From assembly GCA_946965045.2 (NCBI GenBank), contig OX337242.1, positions 1,550,001 through 1,614,000 of the forward strand: DNA of 64,000 nucleotides, read 5' to 3'. How positions within the stretch are numbered: position 1 is the stretch's first letter; each line of letters opens with the position of its first letter. The position numbers and the translations under genes were made by a program. Source of the stretch: Epithemia pelagica (lineage: Eukaryota > Bacillariophyta > Bacillariophyceae > Surirellales > Surirellaceae). The notes under the pieces are model-generated. The model was not told the origin of the DNA, did not search any database, and was given only the letters and a program-made list of their open reading frames with translations. Positions 10,054 through 22,000 of the stretch are shown here, one piece after another.

Positions 10054-12861
10054 CTAACCGGGAGGTGCGCAATTCATCCCCACGGCATCGCAGCACAAGG
10101 TGCAGCAGTCACATTCCAGTTCGGTTACCCCTCCAACGGCGTCCTCTCGGCAGTCAGCCGTCATTCGATAGATGCCGTCTTCCGCACCGCGACGGCTGCA
10201 CATCTCAGTTGGAATCGATCCAGTAAGGTCCGTGTTGGCAAGCTGTATATCACGAAGAAGGGGAAGGTCTTGAATCTCCATCGGAAGCGGGCCACTGAAC
10301 TTGTTCGAAGACAGGCGAAAATCTGTCATCTTTTGGAGTTGTGAGATTCTGCTCGAATTGAGGGAACCAGAGAAGTTACACGAACGTAAGTCACAACGAT
10401 AGAGCTCCTTGAGATCATAGAAAGAATCAGGAATGCTTCCGCCTAAACGAGGATTCGACTGAAGGCGCAGTTCACCAAGCTTGGAAATCTGTCCAATATC
10501 TTCTGGAAGCAATCCTTCAAAGTCGTTCTTGTGCAACCAAAGTTTCTCCAACGCACTCATAGTCGCCATTTCGTTGGGGATAGGCCCGGTAAGTCGGTTG
10601 GAATTGAGGTACACAAAGGACAAAGAAGTCAATTTGCCTATCTCAGTGGGGAGTGGACCTGACAGTCTGTTCTTCTGCAAATACAGACCCCGCAAACCGT
10701 CCATATTTCCAATCGACGGCGATATCGTCCCATTCAACTGGTTGTCAGCGATGTTCAAGCGCGACAACATGCGGCTGGACCACCATTTTTCGGGAATGCT
10801 ACCAGACAACTTGTTGAACTGAGCTTCCACGTCAACGAGATGTTTCGACTCCATCAAATCCTCTGGAAGAGAACCCGTCAGATTGTTCCAGGAGAGGGAC
10901 ACTTTTTGTAGAAAGGGAAAATGGTGTAAGCCATCCGGGAATGGTCCTTCGAGGTGTTGTCCCACTGAAATAATGAAGAATAAAGACGGTGAGCATGGGG
11001 ACAGGACACAACAAATGAGCAACAAGGCAACACACGGACTTTACTCACAGAGTTCAATAGACCGAACGTATTGGCTGTCATCGCAATACAGACCAGCCCA
11101 GGCACATTCGTGTTGTCCACTCAACCATCGTTTCGCCGGAATATCTTCGTAGGATGGCACTGGGTGGATGTTGTACAAGCTCTGATACATGCAATCGTCA
11201 GATTGATTCCCTCCAAGAGGATTGCACGACAACCACTCGCCATTTTCGTTATTGATTGTCGCAAAGTAGAAGTAAGCGCAAATGTATCGCTGCAAAAAGT
11301 TGGGCGATGCGGGGACTACTTCCATGGTATCGTTATGGGTGATCCACTGCAAAGCCTTGGAGTACGGAGAGTCAGGGTCATTAAGGACTTCACCTCCCAC
11401 TGCTCGCTCAACTCCCTCCCATATTCCAATAGTTTCACGATATGGCACTTCAGGAACGATGTCCTTCGAGTCTCCTCCATTATCCGACTTGATCACGCCA
11501 ATGATGGATCCAGCTCCAACGGCAATGAGAGCAAGGATGGTAAGAAATGCGTAGAGACGGAAGCGGCGACGACGCGATTGGATAGTCGGCTTGGCATCAG
11601 GATCGTACTCCACTGCAGACTGAATGTAACCATCTTCCTCTTCTTCATCATCTTTGACTGGCATTGCAACAGCCAAGCCTTCCTCGTTTACAAATGAGTC
11701 AGCGTCGGGATCACTAACCCCATACTCAACGTCCGGACCGGTCATGTGATGAGGTAACTTGAAAGGGGCCTGTTCAGGTGTCGCCCCGTGGTTCTTGTTG
11801 TTGTTGTTCACAGGAGGAGGAACTTCTGTAACAACAGCAGGCTTGGTCGAAGCGGGATCATGGTCATTGGTGGGATCGCCCTTTCCACCAATATTTGCTT
11901 CAAAGTTGCCCAGCTGGTTCGCCCCTCCAATCGTGCGACTGCTGCTGAAGGCACCAACACGTCCCGAAGCGAATGCCGGACCACTTTTTTTTGAATCGGG
12001 CATTCGAGAGGATCCCGGCATGGCGGCAGAAGTAACAGAGGTAGCAGAGCTTCCTCCCATTTGGTGAACCTTGCGTTGGACCGAGTCTTCAAGCGAAGAA
12101 ATTGCCTCAGGGCCAACCTGAGAGGGAACAGAGCTTCCTCCCATTTGGTGAACCTTACGCTGGACCGAGTCCTCCAACGTAGAAATGCCTTCCGGACCAC
12201 ACTCGGAGGCCACAGTCCCTCCCCCCATGTGGTGAACCTTGCGCTGCACCGAGTCTTCCAAAGTCGAAATGCCTTTAGGACCACTCCCAGAGGAAGCAGT
12301 GTTTCCTCCTCCCATTCGTTGAACCTTTCGTTGAACCGTATCTTCCATGTTTGAAAGCCCTGCACCAGGTTCCTCCACGGGATCTGAGTATCCTCGACGG
12401 CTAGACGAATCAGGGTAAGCGCCCTTGGACAGTAAGGCCGATTCCCTCTGATCCAGCGGTTCGGGTCCCTCATTGATGCGCACATTGTTCCCAACCACCT
12501 GTACCGCACCGGGCTTGGTTGCAGCCGCCGTGGTCGGTCGAGCCGCTTGCTTGAGATCGCCATCCGACATGGGTTGCGGAGAACATTTTTCATTGTCATC
12601 CGTAAGCGCCGAAGGAACCTGTACGACACGAAGAGAATCGGATGTCATGGAGGGTTGAAAGCGGATCCCCGTCAAGGTTGCCTCCAGGTTTTGCAACTCG
12701 GTGGGGAGAAAACTGTCTTCTGGAGGAGGAACGTCTTGACCAAAGGCGGAAGCGCTTTCCCGTGCGCTGCGGACCGCTACAGCTCCTGGCTGGCTTATAC
12801 CAACAGGGCGATCGACTTTTGCCATGGCCTTGGTGTCGTGGATTTGAGGAAGTGAAGACAT
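10054..12861 (-). CDS. Membrane leucine-rich-repeat receptor-like protein
   Basis: Two exons, 12861-11049 and 10964-10054, with an 84-bp GT-AG intron; 907 residues. The cytoplasmic N-terminal part is long and polar and has four tandem repeats at about residues 172-270 built on (M/L)-E-D-(S/T)-V-Q-R-K-V-x-x-M-G-G. One membrane helix lies near 430-455. Outside follows a Cys-containing cap (a W-x-G-L-Y-C-type LRR N-cap) and about eight plant-type LRRs (L-x-G-x-I/L-P), ending in a Cys-rich tail (C-D-C-C-T-L-C-C). There is no kinase domain, so it resembles LRR receptor-like proteins, a large class in pennate diatoms. Orientation (N-terminus inside) is inferred from the missing signal peptide and the Arg-rich flank before the helix. 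The ligand is unknown. Confidence 0.85.
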
Positions 12862-13787
12862 GATCTAAAGTTCGACAATCAAACCACGTTTTGTCCTCAA
12901 GTTATTCTTGAGATGATCTGTGTCAAAGAAATCTTCGAGTCAAACGCACAACAAAAGAGTGTGAGAGTCTCTTTCCACAGTGAAATCATGAGTAAAGGAC
13001 CAGTGCAGCAAATGAACCATTGCGCGAGAGGTACGACAGTTCAGCACTAGAGGAGGAGGAATCCTTCCCATTCAGCAAACGTACCGGCGTAGCCTCACCA
13101 ACGAGCAATTCAAAATAGCCAGCAAGACTTATTGTGAGAATTGCGGAAATCAATCTCAACAAGAAATCACCTTGTTCGATGTAGGCCCGTGGGAGAGAGA
13201 AGCATCCGTATTGGGTGGGAACTGACACCCATTGTGGTTGCAGCCAGCGTCGATCCCCATAGACAAGAGGCGGGATCACTGGCTCCAAACCACCAAGAAA
13301 CGAGGCGTTTAGAGAGAAACGCTGGTCGTATCTCCACATGAATGAGCAGTAACCACTACTCTCCATTCCATGTTAAGCGCTGCCTTGCCGTCAACGTGGT
13401 CGGTGGGAGTCAATGTCCCAACGCACAATCCAAAAAGCAAAACAACGATCAAACAAGATTACAAAAGGCCCGGAAGGAGACCAATGGCGACAGGAACGAG
13501 CAGGTAGCGGCTGAGAAATGAGCCAATGGGAAGACGTGATCCCATGGAAAAGTGTCGAGTGTCGAGTGTCGACTCATGGCGCAGCGACGGTCCAAACGGT
13601 GGGAGTCAATTTTTTCATGTTTTCTTTGTTTTATGTTTTGCTTTTGAACGACAGCTGAAGATCTTTTTTGGGGTCGCGTTCCCCCCAACCGGAAAGAGAG
13701 GCCGCCTCGCGATCGCGATCGGGGCACCTCAGCGCGCAAGCCGGTTGTCACGATGATGTGGGCGCAGAACGCAAAAAAAACTCGACC
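12862..13787. other. Divergent intergenic region
   Basis: Lies between two divergently transcribed genes, so it should hold both promoters. A 126-codon ATG frame on the minus strand (13366-12986) has one possible membrane helix but no recognisable family; I do not call it. Near 13557 the octamer-like unit GTGTCGA is repeated (GAGTGTCGAGTGTCGAGTG). Confidence 0.4.
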
Positions 13788-14648
13788 ATGGCATCCAAAA
13801 AGTGTTTTTGTCATGAACTTGCCACATTGGATCATCCTCCGGGAACCTTCTTATGTGTCATGGGAACGTTTCTTGGATTTGTTACACCTCCATCGGCGGG
13901 GCTTGATATGGAAACGGAAACCCTAGATTCCTCGTCGTTTTGCAGCGATGACACGGTGGACACAAAGAAGGAGGAGGAGTCCATCAATACGAGCAACTGC
14001 TGCCTCATTGTGGACGATGGATCGGGATCTCCTGCGATTCTTTGCCTTCCCATTCATATGAGAAACAACCCGCGACTCATCGCATCATGTTCTCCTGGTC
14101 TTTTAGTCGAGTGCGTGGTTCATGTCAAGGGTGACAAGAAGCAGGGGTACCACCAGTTTTGGATCGATTCCATGACCGTCTGGACTGTTCAGACCAGGGA
14201 CGCAAGAAGCGATCCATCAAAGGCTGCTTCCATGCAAGAACCCTGTGATTTGGATCATTTATTCCTGAGAGGATTGGAAATCCAGTACAATCACAAACGA
14301 CAAATGCTTCCATCCGATCAAGTGGATGGAAAGGCACCAACCGTCCACGATTCGCATTCGCCATTCTATCCCAAAATGTTTCCCTGTAATAATGGGTCAG
14401 AAGATGGCATCCGGCAGCAAATTTATGAATTCACACAATCCTGTGCCTTTACTGGAGGTGTGACACGACAGGATCTGGCAACGGTCTTGGATTTGGACCA
14501 AAGCCTGTTGGAGACTGACAGTAACAGCCGCAGCGAGAGGAATGGTCTGGGAGAGGAATTCATCTCGTTGGAGCATCATTTGCAAGAGTTACAAAGACTG
14601 GGAAAGATTCATCTCGACGACCAAGGCAATTACAAACCGATCAAGTGA
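13788..14648 (+). CDS. OB-fold plus winged-helix protein, RPA2/STN1-like
   Basis: Single exon, 286 residues, with the ATG at 13788 in good context (GACCATGG); the open frame upstream has only a TTG. The first half has an OB-fold pattern: G-T-F-L-C-V-M-G-T-F-L-G near residue 20, then V-D-D-G-S-G-S near 75 (the D-D-G-T-G position of RPA2/STN1), L-L-V-E-C-V-V-H-V-K-G and a closing strand F-W-I-D-S-M-T-V-W. The C-terminal 80 residues look like a winged helix, with helices Q-I-Y-E-F and H-L-Q-E-L-Q-R-L-G-K-I-H. OB-fold then winged helix is the layout of RPA32 and STN1, which bind single-stranded DNA in replication or at telomeres. I cannot tell the two apart, and another OB-fold protein remains possible. 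Confidence 0.5.
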   Translation: MASKKCFCHELATLDHPPGTFLCVMGTFLGFVTPPSAGLDMETETLDSSSFCSDDTVDTKKEEESINTSNCCLIVDDGSGSPAILCLPIHMRNNPRLIASCSPGLLVECVVHVKGDKKQGYHQFWIDSMTVWTVQTRDARSDPSKAASMQEPCDLDHLFLRGLEIQYNHKRQMLPSDQVDGKAPTVHDSHSPFYPKMFPCNNGSEDGIRQQIYEFTQSCAFTGGVTRQDLATVLDLDQSLLETDSNSRSERNGLGEEFISLEHHLQELQRLGKIHLDDQGNYKPIK

Positions 14649-15135
14649 AATCTCCTGTGACATCGCTGTATACTTACTGTCGGTAAGAGACTGAATCTTT
14701 CTCATGAACAAACTCCACAGCAGTTGGGGCGTTCTCTTGTGTCCAAGAACGACATGCGCACTATTGGATCTTGACATGGCGTTGGCGCTTTTCGAAGAAT
14801 CCGTCCGGAACATGGACTTGGCGTGTGCCAACCCAGCAAGACAAAACGAGGCCAGACCTCACATTTAGCTTTCTAGAAGACATCCAATGCCAGATCCAAC
14901 GAGTGATCACGTCCTTTGAAGCAACTTGCCGGCAACGCATCCATACAAAGTACTCCAAGGTAAAAGGCATCCCAAAAAAAGTAGGGTACTCCTACTCCAA
15001 ACTTCTAGCTAAGCTAGGTAGGAGTAGCGACAGCTTCTAGCTTGTGAGAGGTAGCCGATCAGTCGTGGTTGTAGTGTAGATTCAAATTTTCAAAATGTTC
15101 TTGCGGTCGCGACATGCGACAGGGAGAAATCCACC
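14649..15135. other. Intergenic region with repeated GGAGTAG motifs
   Basis: No gene seen. Between about 14980 and 15050, just before the next start codon, lie several copies of a GGAGTA/TACTCC motif together with the palindrome AGCTAAGCT. Probably the promoter or 5' UTR of the gene at 15136. Confidence 0.4.
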
Positions 15136-17004
15136 ATGACGGCCAGAAAGCGGTTGGGATCCAACAAACGAACGAAGAAGTCATGGACATCCGTCCTGCT
15201 CCTTTCTGTTGTGCTGTTGTTTGGAGTTTTGTTTCTGGTGTACCTAGTGACCTTCCTTGCCTTGTTGTGGAACGTGACATCGTCAAAGTCGACTCCAGCC
15301 GTGTCGGAGGCAATTCACGGAGAAGAATCCATTTCTCAGGACTCCGCACCAGGAACAAAGCAACAAGAAGATCCATCTCTCAATTCTCAAACACTTTTGC
15401 TTCGACAGAAACTGGAACAGAATGCCGACTTTCTTCGTGAATATGCGAAACAAGGTCCCAACCAACGTGGCCACGACGATAAACACGACACAAGACAGAC
15501 TCTTTGGAGATACGATGATCCTTCGCTTGTGAGTGAATCTTCCATTTACAATAACAAAATCAAGATGCCATTTCTTTCCAGTATACCAGCAAGACACAGA
15601 ATTCCGGCATCCGTTTCCAATGTTTCCGAATTTTTTCGTGATCCACACAACGTTTTCCCCATTCGAGAATACCTATTTGATTATAATCCTTCCATTGTGA
15701 AGATACCATGGCCGTTGTTCTCGTCCCCCTCAAGTGGACGCAATGTATCCAAGTCATCAAATAGTACGTCGTTGTACTGGAAACGTCAAAAGGCATATTA
15801 TCTGGTGTCCTTCCGTGTTTCGAACAAGAACTACTGTTTCCATCCCGAGGACCGACAACGAATGATGGGAGAGGGAGCTGGAAATATTAAAGGCGAAAGC
15901 TCCAAAGATTATCTAGGATTGGCATTATTGACCAAACAATTGGACATGCTTACTTCGGTGGTGGTAAATATCAAATCCGTCGGATTTCCATCGGCGGAGG
16001 ATTTTCGATTGTTTGTGTTACACAACAGGGTCTACATTAGCACATACGATCTCATTGCACCTCTGTGGCTGTTTGACCGTCCATCGACGGCAGTGGCCGC
16101 ATCATCGGTGGCTACTGCTACTTTGAAACAACATGTTCAGAATTTCACCATGGTTCCTTCGGTCTTTGGCAACGAACGAAAAGATTTCAATGTATGGGTT
16201 GGGAAGCAAAAGTCATGTGCGAGTTGCAGTCGGGCCAATGCTTGTGGTAAAAATCTGAATTATTTTCTCACCGACTCTATCTCGAACCAATCACACGCTT
16301 TGGTTGAAGTTTGGCCTTCTCCGCCGCATCTTGTACATGGTATTGATCTGTCCCAGCCATGCCGACGTGCGGAAAAACCGATCCAAACTTTCGCGTCGCA
16401 GCAAAGTCCCATCCGGTCGTTTGCCACGGTGGAAGAAGAAATGTTTCCTCGCATTCCTCATAGCGACAATCGAGGTGTGTTCACGAGGGGACGAGGTGGA
16501 GCTTGTTGCATCGAGCTCGAGCATACAACCGGGGGCAGCGACACAACAAAACCACTTTTGGTGGGCATTCAACACGTCAAGACGCCATGGCAAAAATCAC
16601 GACGACATGATACATCTGGTACTGGTGAACTGCAAGCCAATCATTATCTTTCATCGTTTTATGCATTCGAACCCACGCCGCCGTACAACTTGGTTGCGCA
16701 GTCGGGTTATTTCTGCTTGCCCTTCGCATCGGCTTCGTCCGACCAGACGCCATCTTCTCCGGCCAATACCATTGCGAAAGCAACAGCTTGGCGCTCATTG
16801 AAATTGGGAAATGAGACGTTCCCAAGGTGCCCTCGCATCCATTTCGTCAGCGGTTTGATCCTACTTGACAACAACAATCAGAATGATGAAGGAGATGTTC
16901 TGATATCCTACGGAGTCAATGATTGTTATTCTCGTTTCTTTGTCATCTCGCGAGAAGAAATTTTCCGTCTGTTGTTCACCATGGACACAGAAGATGTCGT
17001 GTGA
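15136..17004 (+). CDS. Type II membrane protein, glycan-enzyme-like luminal domain
   Basis: Single exon, 622 residues, ATG in strong context (CCACCATGA). A basic cytosolic tail is followed by one hydrophobic helix at about residues 18-46, the layout of Golgi type II enzymes, then a large luminal domain. The C-terminal part has V-S-G-L-I-L-L-D, I-S-Y-G-V-N-D-C-Y-S-R and W-P-S-P-P-H-L-V. The phrase I-S-Y-G-V-N-D resembles the last blade of GH130-like or glycosyltransferase-associated five-bladed propellers, so a role in glycan processing is possible. A Cys cluster (C-A-S-C-S-R-A-N-A-C-G) sits mid-protein. The family link rests on a short motif and is tentative; the topology is well supported. 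Confidence 0.55.
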   Translation: MTARKRLGSNKRTKKSWTSVLLLSVVLLFGVLFLVYLVTFLALLWNVTSSKSTPAVSEAIHGEESISQDSAPGTKQQEDPSLNSQTLLLRQKLEQNADFLREYAKQGPNQRGHDDKHDTRQTLWRYDDPSLVSESSIYNNKIKMPFLSSIPARHRIPASVSNVSEFFRDPHNVFPIREYLFDYNPSIVKIPWPLFSSPSSGRNVSKSSNSTSLYWKRQKAYYLVSFRVSNKNYCFHPEDRQRMMGEGAGNIKGESSKDYLGLALLTKQLDMLTSVVVNIKSVGFPSAEDFRLFVLHNRVYISTYDLIAPLWLFDRPSTAVAASSVATATLKQHVQNFTMVPSVFGNERKDFNVWVGKQKSCASCSRANACGKNLNYFLTDSISNQSHALVEVWPSPPHLVHGIDLSQPCRRAEKPIQTFASQQSPIRSFATVEEEMFPRIPHSDNRGVFTRGRGGACCIELEHTTGGSDTTKPLLVGIQHVKTPWQKSRRHDTSGTGELQANHYLSSFYAFEPTPPYNLVAQSGYFCLPFASASSDQTPSSPANTIAKATAWRSLKLGNETFPRCPRIHFVSGLILLDNNNQNDEGDVLISYGVNDCYSRFFVISREEIFRLLFTMDTEDVV

Positions 17005-17621
17005 TTCAATTCATGTTGGACTCATTCATGGTGATTGGGTCAATTTGCTGTATCGAGGCCTACGACCATTTGAGAAACAAAGCTTCACATCCCTCTTCGA
17101 AAGTGTTAACAATCTCTGAAGTTGAGAATGCATGGGGCGCTACTTGTTACTCTTTCGGTAGTAGACTATAGACTGGGGCTTGCCTATTTGGCTACAGTAT
17201 CGCCTGGTTGACTGACATTATTGAACATGGACAACTCCGCCATGATTGCAAGCCGATGGTGACTAATCATTGGTGAAACCTGATATGGGTACATCCAAGA
17301 AAAGAAGGTTACCTTTTGTCTACTCAAGTCTATTACTCCAAGCAAGTTAAGAAAATGGTCTAGCGGAGTACTACTTCTACGTCCATTCGTTCTTTGCGAG
17401 CTTGACGTCACGCGCCGCATCTATCTCCCAGCGGGGAAGTTGGTCGCTCATGTTCCATGCATTCACTTAATGAATTTATTCAAGATGCATGACTGACACG
17501 CGACTGAGACTAAACACCGCTGGGTAGTGATAGAGCCCCGTCCAAACGACGCATTTGTCCATTTTTTGGGTCGTTTCTCAGGCCTCATTTCTCATGCCAC
17601 ATCAAAGATCCAGCCGTGACC
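17005..17621. other. Intergenic region, no gene seen
   Basis: Contains the 3' flank of the membrane protein gene and the promoter of the phospholipase-like gene. Short frames only; no repeat or RNA gene recognised. Confidence 0.45.
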
Positions 17622-18599
17622 ATGATTCGAATCTTCATCTTTCTACTTGCAGTGACCCGTGTTTCCCTTGCGCTAGACTTCGATCCCAACGCCTTTGGAA
17701 ATGGTGGTGATGGCGAATTCCAGGGAAAGTTCTGTCCTCCTTATCGTTGCCCAAAGGGTCAAGAACCAGTGAGTCATTAAATGGGAAAATGACCGCAACG
17801 CATCAGAATCAGAAGGGGTATCAGATGAGACCGATGATTTTGAAGCGTTTCTTACGTTTCCTTTGTTTATTTTTGAAAATTTGAAAGGTTCCCAAGTGGC
17901 CCTTAGGGCTGAAGTCAACAGGTAAGTTAGTGTGGTTCACTCTGCCTTCGCCGACCATATTGTGCGAGATACAAGAGCCCTTTGCTGAACTTTATTGTAG
18001 GTTGCAGTGGAATGGGAGGCCAGGTTGTCTCCGCGAATACGGGCAGTTCATCGAAAGCAGAGACATGTTGTCACGAACGCAATGCGTGCTTTCAAACTTG
18101 CGGAATGCTCAAAACGCACTGCGAAGAACAATTCCTGAAATGCAGCGAAGAGAAGTGCGCGGCTTTGGACGAGAAAGAGAAGAAGGCATGTGAGAGTACC
18201 ATGAGCATACATATGCTTATGGCGAAATTCGATCAATCTTGTAACCGATATGATCAAGAGCAATACAGTCATTGCGAATGTGTCGATAAAGACAAAGCCG
18301 CGAGCAAGCGTGAACGTGTTATTCGAAGCTTTTACAAGAAGTTCAATCCAGACGCTGTCGATAAGGTACAGGGATTGCTGAAGAAGGTGGACACTCCTAG
18401 TAAAATGGCTGGTCTACTCCTGAAACTCGTGAAAAAATATCCAGAAGCTATCAAAAAGGTAAAGGACCCGCAACAAGAATACTTGGAGAACCTAATGGGC
18501 GACATGGACGAAAAGAAGAAAGAGGGTGGCGATGGTGTAAATGACGAAGATGAAGCAGTTGAAAGCGATGCTGAGGATTTGGGAGTCGATGAACTATAG
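17622..18599 (+). CDS. Secreted group XII phospholipase A2-like protein, dyad lost
   Basis: Three exons: 17622-17768, 17888-17921, 18001-18599; introns of 119 and 79 bp are GT-AG and the joined frame gives 259 residues. Residues 1-17 form a signal peptide. The Cys pattern matches group XII phospholipase A2 (C-P-P-Y-R-C, then C-S-G, C-C-x5-C-x3-C-G, C-x4-x2-C, and a late C-E-C). In active members the motif C-C-x-x-H-D-x-C carries the catalytic His-Asp; here it reads C-C-H-E-R-N-A-C, with Arg87-Asn88 at those places, so hydrolysis by the usual mechanism is unlikely. A Lys-rich helical region and an acidic tail follow, ending in V-D-E-L, close to the K/H-D-E-L ER-retention signal. I infer a non-catalytic lipid-binding or chaperone-like ER protein. 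Confidence 0.75.
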
Positions 18600-19099
18600 T
18601 AGGAAAAAGAATACGTTCAGCTATCTCTGAGGGGTTGTCTTGCAAGTGCTCGGAAATTGGTTCCCATTGCACTTATCTGACCGCACTGGTTCGTGTGGCT
18701 CGTTTTCGGAAACAGGACGACCGGAATACTTTTATTGAACAAAACACTACTCCTAGGCATGAGCAAGCTTCGTTGTTCGTCTAAAGATTCGAGTCAACGT
18801 CCCATGTCACTCCTCGACAACATGAGGTCATAAATTTAAGTGGAGAGATATTGTTTATGCCTATACGATGTTAAGTCTCTTTGCGTCCACACTAATTGTT
18901 TCATTGGTATTCATATGCATTTCCCCATTCCCCTTTCGTTGTTTCATGTTTGGGCCAACTTGAATCTAGTTCTTTAGTGTTGGATTCGACCTTTGACCTG
19001 TCTGTTAGGTTGCTCCACATGTCCCATGAAACGTCAGTAAACAAATATACATACATGATCATCACAAATTGCACAACAAGTAGAAGGACTGGAGAACCC
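18600..19099. terminator. Convergent 3' flanks
   Basis: The two neighbouring genes point towards each other here, so both 3' UTRs and polyadenylation regions should lie in this gap. No specific poly(A) signal or other gene was identified. Confidence 0.35.
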
Positions 19100-22000
19100 T
19101 TAGCATGAAAACGTGAACTTTTTTGGAAATTGCCAGAGTTCTCCCTCTTCGGCCAACGATTTCCACTTCTTACACACTAACGCGGCTTCGTGAACCATTT
19201 TCCCAGATAAATAGCTGAAGATCTTCAGGGCCACTTTTCTAGGAACCGGCGGTAAGTCTGGTCCAAAATACTCTTCTGTTTGACCTTCTGTCATCCTGTG
19301 TTCACCACTCCCAACACTGACAACCTTTGTGATGGACGAAGGAGGTTTTTCGGCCATTAAATCAAGTTTTGCCACCTTGGAAGTACCAGAAGTCAAGGTT
19401 GGTGGCGACGACAAGGCGGATAGGATTTTCTCGTCGGACGTTATCTTGGAGATGCTTCGTTTCAGACTCGGTTTTTCCGTACTGGATATGGTAGGTTGTC
19501 TTTTTTGTGTCTCCTCAAGAATTGGAGTGCTTTTGTTAACCTGAGTATTCTGTTGTGAAGGAGCCGTTTGGGGAGATGGTGTGGTATGGTGGTTTCGGTT
19601 GGAGCGATTTTCTTGCGGATAAGATGGGTGATTCGCCTTGCGCTGCTCATTCGAGGCCAACGGAGAATATCCGACTGGGTGATTGGGATGGTGGCGGTTT
19701 GCCATGTACGGCGTGGCGGTGTGAGGAGGTGGTGGTGGATGCATATAGTAATGTGGATGTACGGGGCGTTGATGTGGCTGCGGTTGTGGTCGATGTGGTA
19801 CCGAAGGAGCAGTATCGCTGGACGACGGAGAAGGACCTTGGTTTTGCGACGTAGAGGGTGTCGGCCGTAGAGGACGAAGCATTGTGCTTTGCGGGACATG
19901 TTTGGGGACATTCGAGGGTGGAGTTGTTGATGGTTTTTGTTGGTGTCCTCTCCATGCATCCTGCGCAGCCTTCATGGCGAACTTCGCGCCCTCCTCATCT
20001 TTCATTTTGCGCCGGGCATCAATGAGCTTTTGTGATCCAGCGCGATTGTAGCAATCCTGACACTTGCACTTATCACAGCATAGAATGCCGCCTTTGAAAC
20101 ACTATTAGAGCAAGAGGGTAATCGTCAGTCTTTTGGCATGTACAGCAAAACATGAAGTCATCAAAACGAAAAAGACACGTACCTCACAATATTTCTTTAA
20201 GCAACCGGTTTTGGAACATTTACAGCCCATGTTGTGCTGACCCGCTCCCGCTACTTCGGTCGGCACTTCCAAGCGTGGTTTAAAGGCATTGGGATTCTTG
20301 GATTTAATCTCCTTCATCGCCTTGGTGCGCAGCGCTTCAAATCCTGGTTGGTTATGGCAGTCGAGACATCGACAGCCAGCATGACAATACGCATTGGCTC
20401 CAAAGCAATCACAATACAACTTGAGGCATCTGGACTTTTTACATTTGCATGGTGGCCGCTTGCTACCTTGATTTGGTTTTTTTCCGCTGCCTATACTGGG
20501 GCCTGTGACGACGGGAATAGTACGTCCGTTGGCACTGCGAGGCATGGGGGAAATCAGTGCCGATGTGTTGACTGGATAGTATCCATGGTGATGGTGGTGT
20601 GGTGGTGGTGGATGACGACCACCACTGTGGGGGCCACTTCCACCGGTCGTTGGTATTGGTAAATGAGGCGGCGCATGATGCTGACTGTGCTTTAGTGGTG
20701 TGTGCAGAGCATGCACCGACGGTGGTGGTAAAGCATGATGCTGACTGGGAGGACGCGGGTGACTTCCATAGGGAGCATGTCCGTGGTGCATCACTGGTGG
20801 AATCGAGTTGGGTGGATGTGTCGGGGTGGACGACGGCATGGATGGTGGTGTCGACCTTGAGGGTGGATTCGTACGCATATAATCACTTGTACCTATGGTT
20901 GCCTTGCCTTCTGCCACATGTGAGCCTGTGGTTGTTGAGGGTGGACTTGTGTCGATCGGTCTTTGAGAGATATTCGGAACCTCACGTTTTGTTTCAGATG
21001 CGCCGAATCCACGTAATCGGCTATTCACCTGTTCCAAGGAGCGCTGGTTTCCAGGTCGTCCTCCCAACAACTCAATTCGTAAACCAGAAGATGGTGACTG
21101 CAAGGTTGAGACCGTCGGTGTTGGTTTGGAAGATCCTGGAGTTTGTTGTGGCTGCTGATTTTCCCACAAACGGCGAGGCTTGGTTTCGCTTCGACGGCGG
21201 TTTTGATAGCCTGAATCATGCATATCCTGATCATTCTTTTGCTGGGATGTTGTGGATGCGACCATGGGCGAGGCACGTAGATTTGTAACTGTACTCATGA
21301 TTCCTGCTCTTCGAGCTGAGGAGGAGGACGAAGAGTAGCTACTTCCTGGTCGTTCAAAAACCAAGGGAGACGCTTTGGGGTTCTTCTTGTCGTAGCTGCG
21401 AGACGGAAAATCGCCGAGCAATCCTGAGAAGGGCGATTCTTCTCCCGGTGGCGGAGACTGCATCGACGGTCCCGGTGAAGGTTTGAGCTGGTCAAAGTCA
21501 TCAGTCGCCAGTTGGTGACGCAAAACAGACGATTGCATCATGGGAGAAAAATCGTCGTTTTCGCCGACCAAGGGGGTGCGTCCAGGAGTATCTACACCAA
21601 AGCTCCCGACCAGGCTACTCAGAAAAGAACGTTGTGCAGGGGTTGTCATGCTAATTCCTCCCGTCAGTTGTACGGCCGAGGACGATCCGGCTCTTCGAAA
21701 GACAGAGTCGGCGTCGGTTCCTCGAGATCTCTTGATAGGCGTGGAAAGGTCTCCCTCTTCGGTTTGCAGTTGCAATGGCGAGGCCTTTGGTGCCATCAAC
21801 TCTCGTCGACTTCTCCTGCGATTGCTGCCGCTGGTAAATGTGGTTCTTGCATCATCGTCTTCTTGATGTTGGGTTTGTTCTTGGGGTGGCGATTCCTTGA
21901 CATTGGCATGATCCGTTTCCGAAGGCGACCATTGCAAAGTCGGTATAATGGGTGAAGCATTTCTTTCTTGATCCATGACTTGCGATGCGTGTTTGTTGTG

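Noticed and set aside
12986-13366. 126-codon minus-strand frame with a possible membrane helix
   Set aside because: No recognised family, and it lies in the divergent promoter gap; length alone is not convincing.
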